Counted from the first letter of the stretch, positions 23,861-32,005 are shown. The stretch: 37,563 nucleotides of DNA from CAYZED01 sp964477445 (GCA_964477445.1 CAYZED010000025.1:1-37563); one strand, 5' to 3'. Numbers and translations: made by a program. The notes: generated by a model not told the origin, from the sequence alone.

Positions 23861-24137
23861 NNNNNNNNNNAATTGAATATCCTGATAGTAATAATGTTGT
23901 GATTGGGTACAACAGATTTTATTCCGCTTTACCTGCTTTGGTTGGGAATGATTGTACAACAACCAGAGATAACATCATGTCCTGGCTGAAAAGTCTTACA
24001 AACAATGTTATTCAGCCAGACGATATAACATTACTGACATGTCAGATGTCAGAAAAAGGCAATATCAACCAATGTTAAGAACTATGAAGATACAGCTTGC
24101 ATTGCTTTTGGCTGTAACAGAATTTACTCTGTTACTG
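23861..24137. other. Gap-containing 277-bp insert of unknown origin inside the ferredoxin/small-subunit gene
   Basis: The first 10 bases are N; the remaining 267 bp do not belong to the complex. The plus strand is open from just after the gap for about 68 codons (IEYPDSNNVVIGYNRFYSAL at its start, ending GNINQC then stop near 24078), which looks like the end of an unrelated protein I do not recognise. The last 60 bp include the inverted repeat GTAACAG/CTGTTAC close to the right boundary. Together with the 12-bp flanking repeat this could be a mobile-element end or a chimeric contig end. No transposase motif is visible. Confidence 0.6.
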
Positions 24138-24425
24138 TTTATTTTCAGCCAATTCAATTTTTTTTGTTACTTCGATGGCATTTTGGGGACAAATATCAGC
24201 GCAATGCAAACAAAATATACATTCATCATAGTTTATACCAACTTCTTTTTTTCCATTAAAGCAAATTGCATTTGATGGACAATGTTTTATACACTCTCCA
24301 CATTTATTGCATCGTAAATTTATTAGTTGAACTTTGCCTGAAAAGTTATCATCTATAGGCGCTCTACCAGGATAATTTTGGGTCAGTCTTCGGTATTTTA
24401 TAAACTTGCCAATATTTCTTAACAT
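24132..24425 (-). CDS. Two-cluster ferredoxin segment (HycF/NuoI-like), N-terminal part of a probable fusion
   Basis: As read, this is 97 residues with two classical [4Fe-4S] motifs: CNKCGECIKHCP and CIFCLHCADICP. The ATG at 24425 is chosen because AAGGAAG lies 4 nt before it; an ATG 33 nt further upstream would overlap the large subunit gene and has no good site. The frame ends with Gln and a stop that lie inside the insert. Removing the insert and one repeat copy continues the frame into the NuoB-like segment. The protein would pass electrons between a soluble donor and the small-subunit cluster on the cytoplasmic arm of the complex. Confidence 0.88.
   Translation of the reverse strand: MLRNIGKFIKYRRLTQNYPGRAPIDDNFSGKVQLINLRCNKCGECIKHCPSNAICFNGKKEVGINYDECIFCLHCADICPQNAIEVTKKIELAENKQ
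24138..24149. repeat. 12-bp direct repeat, right copy
   Basis: This is the exact match of 23849-23860 (TTTATTTTCAGC). It lies at the 3' end of the ferredoxin reading frame, which goes on for only one codon (Gln) beyond it before stopping in the insert. This shows that the ferredoxin stop is created by the insert. Confidence 0.85.
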
Positions 24426-24438
24426 TTTACTTCCTTTC

Positions 24439-26016
24439 TTAAAGGTCGTTCCCCGCATAGGATAAATTAAAGCTTTTATTAATTAATGGGAAATCCGGTA
24501 TTATATTTCCTCTTGTCGCATGGCAAACTCCTGGCCAATTACAAAATGATGGGGTTCTTACTTTATATCTATATATACTCCCATTTTTACCGGTCATAAT
24601 AAAATGAATATTTTCTCCNNNNNNNNNNGATTCAGTCATCGCAAAACCAATTTCAAACTCTGGCAATTCATTGATTTTGACCGCAATATCTCCATCTGGC
24701 ATATTTTCTAATGCTAATTTCATTGTTTTTACTGATTCAAGACACTCTGCACATTTGATGTCCATTCTGCTGCAAACATCGGCATTTGTTAATCCTAAAA
24801 AATCTAGATTAAAATGAGAATAAGCAGCATAAGGGAAGTCTATCCTGACATCATTTTTAATTTTTGAGGCTCTACCTGCAGGTCCAACAATATTTAGGTC
24901 GCGAGCTATTTCTTCGTCCAAAGTTCCAGTATTTTCAACACGGTCGATAAATAGGCTGTTATTTGAAATAAAATCGTATGTATCCTTCAATTCCTTTTCA
25001 ATCTGTCTCAATTGATGAATTATACTACCTGCTTTTCCTTGAACAAAATCTCTTCTTATTCCACCTGGTATATTTACACTTCGTAAAAATCGCATATTAC
25101 ATAATTCGTCAGCTATAAGATATGCCCAACCTCTCATCATTCGATATTGAAATGCTCCAAATCCAAACCCAGTGTCTAAGCATATTCCAGCTAAATCTCC
25201 AAGATGACTGGTCAATCGCTCTAGTTCAGCAAAAACAACTCTACTGTATTTTGCTCTTTCAGGTATCTCCACACCCGCAATTTTCTCAATCGCTTGGCAA
25301 TATGCTAATGAATTCGAAAATGTTTCATCACCTGAGATTCTTTCACTAAAATATAGTACTTTATTAAAATCTTGTCCTTCACACATTTTTTCAATACCTT
25401 TATGTGTGTAATATAGCTGTGCTTCCAAATTTATTATCGGTTCTCCTGCTACAGAGAATCTAAAATGTCCTGGTTCAATAATTCCAGCGTGCACTGGACC
25501 AACTGGAACCTCGAATATCCCTTCGCCTTCAACACATGAAAACACTATCTCCTCTTTTGCTATTTTTTGCCTGATATTTGGATCAAAATCTTTTCTGAGT
25601 GGAAATTGTTCTTTTGGCCAATTCCCATGAAAAACAAGCCGCTTAGCGTTAGGGTGTCCTTCAGGTTCTAGCCCAAACATATCTTTAATCTCTCTTTCAT
25701 ATAAAGATGCAGCGTGAACTATGTCAGTAATTGACTTAAAAGATTTATCTTCTTTTAAGTGTTCAGTAATAAAAATTATCATATTTCCGCCAGTTCTATC
25801 AGCGAATAGATAATATATTTTTAATCCCCTACCTAAAGGTGTCTCGTCTACAGCAAAAAGGTTCACTAAAACAAGAAAAGTATCCGAAACTATCTTAGAA
25901 GATAGTTCTCTAATAGAATCTTTGTTTATTACCGCATAGAATTCTTTTGGGTATTTTTCTTCAAACCCTTCTGGTGATAAAAATTTTAAGAAATGTCTCG
26001 ACAGTCGCTCTCTCAT
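24439..26016 (-). CDS. Fused NuoC/NuoD-like large subunit of an Ehr-type complex, lacking NiFe ligands
   Basis: This 525-residue protein joins a NuoC-like domain (about 25-145; YEREIKDMFGLEPEGHPNAK, FPLRKDF) to a NuoD/hydrogenase large-subunit domain (about 170-525; GPVHAGIIEPGHFRFSVAGE). In group 4 hydrogenases such as HycE, two CxxC motifs bind NiFe. Here the first region reads ERISGDETFSNSLAYCQAIE (225-244), with none of the RICGIC cysteines, and the C-terminus ends NKSFNLSYAGNDL where DPCxxC should be. It therefore cannot carry a NiFe centre. This is the defining state of energy-converting-hydrogenase-related (Ehr) complexes. Ten N (24619-24628) interrupt codons between FAMTE and GENIHF; a family-typical E-(A/S)PRGE would fit there. 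Start ATG follows GGGAGG and overlaps the previous stop region. Confidence 0.92.
   Translation of the reverse strand: MRERLSRHFLKFLSPEGFEEKYPKEFYAVINKDSIRELSSKIVSDTFLVLVNLFAVDETPLGRGLKIYYLFADRTGGNMIIFITEHLKEDKSFKSITDIVHAASLYEREIKDMFGLEPEGHPNAKRLVFHGNWPKEQFPLRKDFDPNIRQKIAKEEIVFSCVEGEGIFEVPVGPVHAGIIEPGHFRFSVAGEPIINLEAQLYYTHKGIEKMCEGQDFNKVLYFSERISGDETFSNSLAYCQAIEKIAGVEIPERAKYSRVVFAELERLTSHLGDLAGICLDTGFGFGAFQYRMMRGWAYLIADELCNMRFLRSVNIPGGIRRDFVQGKAGSIIHQLRQIEKELKDTYDFISNNSLFIDRVENTGTLDEEIARDLNIVGPAGRASKIKNDVRIDFPYAAYSHFNLDFLGLTNADVCSRMDIKCAECLESVKTMKLALENMPDGDIAVKINELPEFEIGFAMTEXXXXGENIHFIMTGKNGSIYRYKVRTPSFCNWPGVCHATRGNIIPDFPLINKSFNLSYAGNDL
24619..24628. other. Assembly gap (10 N) inside the large subunit gene
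   Basis: The frame stays open on both sides if the gap is taken at its written length, but 10 N is a common placeholder. Family comparison (EAPRGE in hydrogenase large subunits; here E then TC before the gap and GGAGAA after it) suggests E-S-P-R-G-E, which would need 7 nt, not 10. Confidence 0.7.
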
Positions 26017-26017
26017 A

Positions 26018-27385
26018 TTATTGGCCTCCCAATATTATCATTTGTGCATTTTCTATTAACTGCTTTATTCCATTTGGCATGAAGAAAACAATTAGTAAAG
26101 TAGTAATAATCAAAACCAACAAACTGATATAACCCGATTTATTTATATCTCCGACATTAACATCCTTTCGGTCATTTACCTCAATGTTACCCTCGATGGA
26201 AACATCAAGTCCCAATTCTGATCCATCAGAAGTTTCTCGGTACATGCTAAACATCGTTTTCACAATACCAAAAAATATTAGCGCTAGTAAAATTATTATC
26301 CCCGCACCAAGAAAATAATTTCCCTTTTCAAATATGGCAATAAGGATTTGTAGTTCGCTAAAAAAGATACTAAAAGGGGGTGTCCCTGTAATCGCCAGTA
26401 ATCCTAGTAAAAATATAGCACCAGTGTAAGGCATTTTATTTAGTAAGCCTCTAACTTTGCTTATTTCTTTTGTCTTGAATTTCTGATAAATGCTTCCAGA
26501 CGAGAGAAAAAGCATGGATTTTGTTAACGAGTGATTTATCATGTGAAAGAGTGCCCCGAAAATTGCTACTGGGGTAAAAACCCCAACTCCAATTGCAATT
26601 ATTCCCATATGTTCAATGCTTGAATATGCCAAGAGCCTTTTATAGTCCTTTTGTGTTAATATTACTATTCCTGGAATCAAAATCGATAATAAACCAGCCG
26701 CTAGCATAAGTCTTCCAGTAAACATAGAACTTCCTAAGTTAAAAATGAATGAAAGTCTCAGTACCGGGCTATTCAATTCCTTCGCGTGTTGTGTTAATGC
26801 CGTAAAATCAAGTAAGTTACTACCTTGTAGAGCATCTACTGAAGAGATATGTAAAAAAACAATTCCTAACATTGCTATCGCAATACCTACTGAACACACT
26901 ATAACGTACTTCCAGGCAGCTTCAATGGAAGTTTTTTCATTATAGAAGCCAACTAAAAAAGTAGATGCTAACGTAGTTGATTCAATACTAATCCACAAAA
27001 GCCCCATGTTTTTTACTGTTAATGTAAAAACCATAGTAAAAATAAAAATATACATTAACATATAGTACAGTTTTATTCTTGATGCTTTAAGTTTGTTTTG
27101 GATAATATCCTCTTCAATGAAACCAACCGAAAAAATCGAAACTATTAGTCCCACAAAAACGACCAAGTTAAGCAGTATCGCGCTAAGTGAATCTAAGTAA
27201 AACACCCCTCCAAAAGAGTTGTAATTTACTGAACCATCAACAAATACAAGCGCTGTTAAAACGAGTGATAACCCCATCATACTTGCAGAAATACAAATAC
27301 TTATAATGTGATATGTCTCTCTATTATTTATTAAGAAAAATAACAATACTCCGATTAACGGAACTGCCCATAAAACGTATCCCAT
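26018..27385 (-). CDS. HyfF/NuoN-like antiporter subunit with internal deletion
   Basis: This 455-residue membrane protein is of the Mrp-antiporter-like subunit family. It has the HyfF-type NMGLLWISIESTTLASTFLVGFY (126-148, with the conserved Glu135) and AAWKYVIVCSVGIAIAMLG. The later helix QKDYKRLLAYSSIEHMGIIAIG (245-266) keeps its conserved Lys residues, followed by HMINHSLTKSMLFLSSG. Between SFIF (212-215) and NLGSS (216-220), however, the segment that in relatives reads GxGTKAGLAPMHTWLPDAHSxAPxPVSALLSG and the next helix are absent, about 55 residues. Frame is kept. This loses the TKAG lysine of broken helix 7. It is the fourth gene of the complex operon, 2 nt before the large subunit gene. 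Confidence 0.88.
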   Translation of the reverse strand: MGYVLWAVPLIGVLLFFLINNRETYHIISICISASMMGLSLVLTALVFVDGSVNYNSFGGVFYLDSLSAILLNLVVFVGLIVSIFSVGFIEEDIIQNKLKASRIKLYYMLMYIFIFTMVFTLTVKNMGLLWISIESTTLASTFLVGFYNEKTSIEAAWKYVIVCSVGIAIAMLGIVFLHISSVDALQGSNLLDFTALTQHAKELNSPVLRLSFIFNLGSSMFTGRLMLAAGLLSILIPGIVILTQKDYKRLLAYSSIEHMGIIAIGVGVFTPVAIFGALFHMINHSLTKSMLFLSSGSIYQKFKTKEISKVRGLLNKMPYTGAIFLLGLLAITGTPPFSIFFSELQILIAIFEKGNYFLGAGIIILLALIFFGIVKTMFSMYRETSDGSELGLDVSIEGNIEVNDRKDVNVGDINKSGYISLLVLIITTLLIVFFMPNGIKQLIENAQMIILGGQ

Positions 27386-27430
27386 CTTTTATCCTTTCGA
27401 AACTAAATGAATTTTACTACCAGAAATTTT

Positions 27431-28087
27431 CTATCCCTTGAGATTTTTCATATTATTAATATCTATTGAATCAAATTGCTCATTTATTTTAAATACCATA
27501 AGACCCATTACAAATATTGCAGTAATCAAATCTATAAAAATTCCCATATCTACTATAAACGGCATCCCATGTGTGGCAAATAAAGTTGTAACAAAAAGCC
27601 CATTTTCTATTACTAAAAAACCAACTATCATTCCGATAGCTTTTTTTCTGCTAATCATAAAGAACAGTCCTATAAGCACAGTTGAAACAGAGTTAACAAT
27701 TTCAACATTTAATTCACCATAATTAATTCCATCTAGAGTAGAAATGCAAAAGTAAGAAAATAGAACTAAAAAACAACAAATAAAAATAAGTGTTGGAATA
27801 TTTAAATAGAAATCTTTTTGGACAATATATTCGACATTAGCATATGTTCTATGTAAAAGTTTAGGAATATAATAAACTTTCAGTCCAACAATTAATATAC
27901 AAACAACTAAAATGTCAATTCGGCCTTCATTTACAAAACTTTGAATACCCATAATGCCCGCTGCCACCGAGATAAGAATTGCTTGTATGCGAAAAGTTAG
28001 AATATATGATTTTATTCTCTTATTAGAAACCAAAGCGAAAGAGGAAATTAATATCAATACTGATATAATATTTAAGTATTTTTCCAT
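27431..28087 (-). CDS. HyfE-like membrane subunit (NuoK-related)
   Basis: This 218-residue protein has about six membrane segments. Its C-terminal half carries the HyfE-typical KAIGMIVGFLVIENGLFVTTLFATHGMPFIVDMGIFIDLI (149-188), with a buried Glu in a membrane helix as in NuoK. The N-terminal part supplies additional helices. In formate hydrogenlyase and Ehr complexes this subunit sits in the proton-translocating membrane arm. It starts 2 nt after the NuoH-like stop with a GGGAGG site, so it is coupled. A 45-nt gap separates it from the HyfF-like gene. Confidence 0.9.
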   Translation of the reverse strand: MEKYLNIISVLILISSFALVSNKRIKSYILTFRIQAILISVAAGIMGIQSFVNEGRIDILVVCILIVGLKVYYIPKLLHRTYANVEYIVQKDFYLNIPTLIFICCFLVLFSYFCISTLDGINYGELNVEIVNSVSTVLIGLFFMISRKKAIGMIVGFLVIENGLFVTTLFATHGMPFIVDMGIFIDLITAIFVMGLMVFKINEQFDSIDINNMKNLKG

Positions 28088-28089
28088 GA

Positions 28090-29043
28090 TTACCTCCCTA
28101 GTACAAATTGCTGTAGAAAACCAATAAATGATAAAATAAAAGCTAAAGCAGCTAAATTGGGCACGCTGAAAAATCTAAATTTAACTGTAAACACTTCCAC
28201 AAGCGATAGAAGAATTGATAGCAGGAAAACTTTAATTAAGTAATAAATTATTGATATTGCAAGAAGCGAAATTCCACTAAAGTTATTTAATCCCAGTGAT
28301 TCTATTGGGAAAAATAAATTCACGAGAATTGTTATAAAAATCAACTGTTTGAACATTGACCCGATTTCCATTAGAGCCAAATGTCTTCCTGAATATTCAA
28401 GTACCATAGCTTCATGCACCATAGTAAGTTCTAAGTGAGTTGATGGGTCATCAACTGGAATTCTTGATGTTTCAATAATTAGAATAATAAACAATGACAA
28501 AAATATCATCAAATAGGATGGGTGAATAATCGTAATACCAATACTCTCAATATTATTTGTAATTTCAAACACTGAAGTACTCTTTGACATTAGTGAAAGT
28601 GTAAAAACCCCAACTAATAATGCTGGTTCTGCAAGAGATGAAATTAGCCCCTCTCTGCTACTTCCCATTCCACCAAAAACGCTTCCTGTGTCCAACGCTG
28701 CCAACATCATAAAAAAACGACCTAACGCTAGCAAATAAATAAGCAATATTATATCGCCTGTGAAGTTAGTTGGTAGAAGATATGAAGAAATAGGTATAAA
28801 TAAAGCACCAACTATTGCAGTAGCTGCATAAATATAAGGTGTGATTCTAAAAACATATGATGCTGTTTCTGAAACTACACAAGATTTCTTAATGTACTTA
28901 ATTAAATCAAAATACACTTGGAAAATAATTGGTCCTTTTCTCTTTTGAGTAAATGCTTTTATTTTTCTTATTAATGCATTGACTAAAGGTGCAGTTAATA
29001 AAAATATCACTAATTGAATTATAACGTATAGCAAACTTTTCAT
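28090..29043 (-). CDS. NuoH/HyfC-like membrane anchor subunit
   Basis: This 317-residue protein has about eight membrane segments. The signature ETSRIPVDDPSTHLELTMVHEAMVLEYSGR (191-220) contains the conserved Glu191, Asp198, Asp199, Glu205 and Glu211 expected in the E-channel that links the redox arm to the membrane arm. GSVFGGMGSSREGLISSLAEPALL (120-143) is also typical of HyfC/HycD proteins. It anchors the peripheral arm and forms the first proton path in complex I-type machines. It lies 10 nt after the NuoL-like gene, with a GGGGGG site before the ATG. Confidence 0.94.
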   Translation of the reverse strand: MKSLLYVIIQLVIFLLTAPLVNALIRKIKAFTQKRKGPIIFQVYFDLIKYIKKSCVVSETASYVFRITPYIYAATAIVGALFIPISSYLLPTNFTGDIILLIYLLALGRFFMMLAALDTGSVFGGMGSSREGLISSLAEPALLVGVFTLSLMSKSTSVFEITNNIESIGITIIHPSYLMIFLSLFIILIIETSRIPVDDPSTHLELTMVHEAMVLEYSGRHLALMEIGSMFKQLIFITILVNLFFPIESLGLNNFSGISLLAISIIYYLIKVFLLSILLSLVEVFTVKFRFFSVPNLAALAFILSFIGFLQQFVLGR

Positions 29044-29053
29044 TTTCGCCCCC

Positions 29054-31096
29054 CTAAATCAATCTATTGTATAGCATCATTATTAAAACAGTAATAAAAA
29101 TATATGTCAAATAGCTATGTATACTACCCGTTTGTAATTTAAACCGGGCAATTTTCGAAATTCTATTAAGCCATTTCTCAATGGGATTATATATGAATCG
29201 TTCAAAAATAGGCTCATTTTCCATAAAATACTCCATTTTTTCTGGATGGTATTGTGTCCCACCACTCGATTTAAGCTCTCTAGATGGTCTTAAAAGAAAC
29301 TTAAATACTATACTTAAGGATTTTGAGAACCCTACGCTTGAGTACTGCATTCTAGTGCTTAATTCTTTAAATCCACAATCCCATGTTCCATATTTTCGCT
29401 CAACGTATTTCCCACCAACAATAAATAGTGTTAATATTATTAAACCAATAATCAACAGTACGGCAACTATTACTCCTGCAATCGAAATACTATTCACATA
29501 TGATGTCAAAGGAAAATTCAAAACAAAAATACCACCATTTAGTTTCTCTAATAATGAAAGTCCCAATATTTCATAAACCACTTTATCTAAAACTCTAAAA
29601 ATTGCTATAGGAAACACTCCAAAAAAGATACAAAAGAAAGTTAATATTCCCATTCCAATTTGCATCTGAGCTGGAACTTCTTTGACGTTCAAAGCTTTGT
29701 TTGATCTTGATTTGCCCAGAAATGTAATCCCGAATAATTTAACAAAACTTGCTGCCGCTAATGCCGCTGCTAATGCTAAGGAAGCAACTGTAACAATAAA
29801 TAAGATATTCAGATTAATTAATCCGCTTAGAATACTCTTAAATATAGATTGGAGCAACATCCATTCACCAATGAAACCATTAAATGGTACAAGTGCAGAA
29901 GCCGCGATTACGGATATTAACATTAAAACTGAAGTTACAGGCATTTTTTTAGTAAGACCACCTAGCTCTTCCATATTCGTGGTCCCCGTTGAATAAAGAA
30001 TTGAACCCGCACCCATAAATAGACTTCCTTTAAAAATAGCATGATTAAATACATGAATTAAAACGGCTAACATAGCCAATGCCGAAAGTTCAATATTGTT
30101 CCTTGCATTTGCAATGAAACATATGCCTATTCCGATAAATGCTATTCCAATATTCTCTATACTACTAAATGCAAGCTGTCTAGTCATATTCTTTTCAATA
30201 TATGCGAATGAAACACCAACTACTGCAGTAATCATCCCTAAAAATAATATTATGACTCCCCATGAAATATTTTGTACTCCTAAAAGTCCCAAAACAAACC
30301 TTATAATTCCATATATCGCTGTTTTACTCATTATTCCTGAAAGCAATGCTGTAATATTACCTGGTGCTGCTGAATATGCTTTTGGCATCCAAATATGTAC
30401 CGGTACTATTCCTGCTTTCGTACCAAATCCAATAAGAAATAATATAAACAAAATATCCTTAATATTTTTCGGAATCATATTAGTATCGGTTATAACATTG
30501 AAGCTCTTAGTATATGAAAAAATAATTAAGAAAGCAATCATAATAAGCGCAGTGGCAATGTGTGTCATGATAATATAAAGACTTCCCGCTTTTTGATTAT
30601 CATTCTTTTCTTTTTCAAAAATAACCAAAAAATAAGATATGACGGCCATAATTTCCCAGTTTACAAAAAAGAAAATTGTATTTGATGCTGTAAAAACAAG
30701 TATCATTGATAAAATAAATGTTGAATATAATAAACCGAAAACACCTATATTTCGCTTCCCATAATATATTTTCAAATAAGAAAGAGAGTATATTGAAACA
30801 CAAATAACTAAAAGAGACAGCATTCCGATAAAAAATGCGGACAACTTATCAATCGATACAGTTCCAGAAAAATAAGGTGTTGAAGTTTCGAACAGCTTAA
30901 TATTTAATTTACCTTCGTCCGAAAAAATTACGCCTAACGAAAAAAATACCCCTATTAAACCAGATAGTGAACAAATGCCATTCATTACGTAATTAGTTAC
31001 ACGTGGCTTACTACTGAATACTACTGACAGAATCGCAGCGAATATATACAGCAGGAGCACAAATATAAATATGGTTTCATTTTCTAATATTCCCAT
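29054..31096 (-). CDS. NuoL/HyfB-like antiporter subunit
   Basis: This 680-residue protein has about 14-16 membrane segments. The conserved pump residues are present: Glu148 in FFFVNWEIMAVISYFL, TKAG at 226-229 (GFGTKAGIVPVHIWMPKAY), then APGNITALLSGIMSKTAIYGIIRF. ROLAF-like helix RQLAFSSIENIGIAFIG follows. A HyfB/HycC-style C-terminal stretch with WDCGFKELSTRMQYSSVGF comes after about residue 570. It forms the main ion-pumping module of the complex and is the first gene of the operon. Unlike its HyfF-like partner it is complete. Confidence 0.94.
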   Translation of the reverse strand: MGILENETIFIFVLLLYIFAAILSVVFSSKPRVTNYVMNGICSLSGLIGVFFSLGVIFSDEGKLNIKLFETSTPYFSGTVSIDKLSAFFIGMLSLLVICVSIYSLSYLKIYYGKRNIGVFGLLYSTFILSMILVFTASNTIFFFVNWEIMAVISYFLVIFEKEKNDNQKAGSLYIIMTHIATALIMIAFLIIFSYTKSFNVITDTNMIPKNIKDILFILFLIGFGTKAGIVPVHIWMPKAYSAAPGNITALLSGIMSKTAIYGIIRFVLGLLGVQNISWGVIILFLGMITAVVGVSFAYIEKNMTRQLAFSSIENIGIAFIGIGICFIANARNNIELSALAMLAVLIHVFNHAIFKGSLFMGAGSILYSTGTTNMEELGGLTKKMPVTSVLMLISVIAASALVPFNGFIGEWMLLQSIFKSILSGLINLNILFIVTVASLALAAALAAASFVKLFGITFLGKSRSNKALNVKEVPAQMQIGMGILTFFCIFFGVFPIAIFRVLDKVVYEILGLSLLEKLNGGIFVLNFPLTSYVNSISIAGVIVAVLLIIGLIILTLFIVGGKYVERKYGTWDCGFKELSTRMQYSSVGFSKSLSIVFKFLLRPSRELKSSGGTQYHPEKMEYFMENEPIFERFIYNPIEKWLNRISKIARFKLQTGSIHSYLTYIFITVLIMMLYNRLI

Positions 31097-31144
31097 ATTT
31101 TACAACCCCCTGTTATCATTTTTAAGCTTCCCCCTTAGCCTAAC

Positions 31145-31156
31145 ACTTCGTGAAGT
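31145..31156. promoter_or_regulatory. Small dyad at the expected operon start site
   Basis: ACTTC-GT-GAAGT has 5-bp perfect arms around a 2-nt centre and lies immediately downstream of the predicted minus-strand -10, over the expected +1. It could be an operator for the complex operon. A 12-bp dyad can occur by chance. Confidence 0.4.
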
Positions 31157-31163
31157 TTATGAC

Positions 31164-31214
31164 AATATAAATATGTGTTAAATAATTGACAAAATATAAA
31201 TAACCATGTAAAAT
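31164..31214. promoter_or_regulatory. Overlapping divergent promoters of the Ehr operon and the acetate transporter gene
   Basis: Plus strand: TTGACA (31186-31191), 17 nt, TAAAAT (31209-31214). Minus strand: TTGTCA (31187-31192), 17 nt, TATATT (31164-31169). The two -35 hexamers occupy almost the same bases, because the sequence TTGACAA reads TTGTCAA on the other strand. Polymerase could not occupy both promoters at once, so the two transcription units should compete. Confidence 0.8.
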
Positions 31215-31323
31215 TTCAAACGGACTATAATTATACATACAAATTTGTGGTAATGAATAGTTTGGATAAAAACACAAATAAGTATTCCTGGAAAAGAAAT
31301 AAAACAAATATTGGAGGAAAATA

Positions 31324-31935
31324 ATGTCAAGCGAATCAAACACAAAATCAAATTTAGTTGATCCTTCGGCTCTCGGTCTTATGGGATTAGCTATGGTAAC
31401 CTTAGTGGCCTCATACGCGAAATTTAATCCAGACCAAGGTGTTTCATATGTTATCCCGTGGGTAATCTTTCTAGGGGCATTTGCTCAACTGTATGCTAGT
31501 ATTATTGACTCAAAGAAAAACAATCCATTTGGAACGACAGTTTTTGGTGCATATGCGTTCTTCTGGTTTGGAGTAGGAACTTCATGGCTTATGAAACTTG
31601 GTGTCTTCGGTGAAGGTGTGCAATCTGCAATTGAACCAACTCAGCTTGGTGTCGCTTTCATAGGATACTTAGTATTTTCGTTGTATATGACTATTGCAGC
31701 CGTCGAAACCAACAAAGTTCTTTTAATTATCATGGTGTTAATTGACATTCTTTTAGCAAGTCTTGCTTGTACCACGTTAGGTTTCATGAAAGAATTAACG
31801 CATTTGATTGCAGCATATACTGAATTAGCTATCAGTATAATGTCATTTTATGCAAGCGCGGCTAATGCACTTAATAACCAATTCGGAAGAATATTTTTAC
31901 CTGTAGGAAAACCTTTGGGAATATTCAAAAAATAA
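31324..31935 (+). CDS. Acetate uptake transporter family protein (GPR1/FUN34/YaaH, SatP-like)
   Basis: This 203-residue protein has six membrane segments, the family size. The N-terminal signature reads DPSALGLMGLAMVTL, a slightly altered form of the NPAPLGL motif (Asp in place of Asn). A central FGAYAFFWFGVGTSWLM and a C-terminal tail follow. These proteins form hexameric channels for acetate and other small carboxylates. It is divergent from the complex operon with shared -35 sequence. The site TTGGAGGAAAATA precedes the ATG. Substrate is inferred from the family only. Confidence 0.93.
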   Translation: MSSESNTKSNLVDPSALGLMGLAMVTLVASYAKFNPDQGVSYVIPWVIFLGAFAQLYASIIDSKKNNPFGTTVFGAYAFFWFGVGTSWLMKLGVFGEGVQSAIEPTQLGVAFIGYLVFSLYMTIAAVETNKVLLIIMVLIDILLASLACTTLGFMKELTHLIAAYTELAISIMSFYASAANALNNQFGRIFLPVGKPLGIFKK

Positions 31936-31974
31936 CTCATGACTTGATCTTATTAATATGTGCAAAAATCAAGA

Positions 31975-32005
31975 TATGCATAACTGAAATTATCAGTTTT
32001 GCATA
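31975..32005 (+). terminator. Terminator of the acetate transporter gene
   Basis: TATGCA-T-AACTGA pairs with TCAGTT-T-TGCATA (12 pairs with one T-T mismatch) around a 5-nt loop and is followed by CCTTTTTA. It lies 40 nt after the stop. The facing gene at 32083 runs the other way. Confidence 0.85.

Noticed and set aside
23861..23962. N-terminal extension of the small subunit across the N run
   Set aside because: The residues before the gap in this reading (rich in His, Tyr and Gln) match nothing in the family and lie in the foreign insert; the native N-terminus is more likely the ferredoxin segment.
24039..24275. Plus-strand 78-residue frame with a hydrophobic stretch (LALLLAVTEFTLLLFIF)
   Set aside because: It begins inside the gap-linked insert and continues antisense through the conserved ferredoxin gene, without a ribosome binding site. 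Not credible as a membrane protein.
23348..26016. Calling the cluster a hydrogen-evolving NiFe hydrogenase
   Set aside because: Both NiFe-binding CxxC motifs are absent from the large subunit, so the hydrogenase label is not supported.
29181..30578. Several plus-strand frames of 100-160 codons opposite the NuoL-like gene
   Set aside because: They are antisense shadows of a conserved membrane protein with low-complexity composition and no ribosome binding sites.
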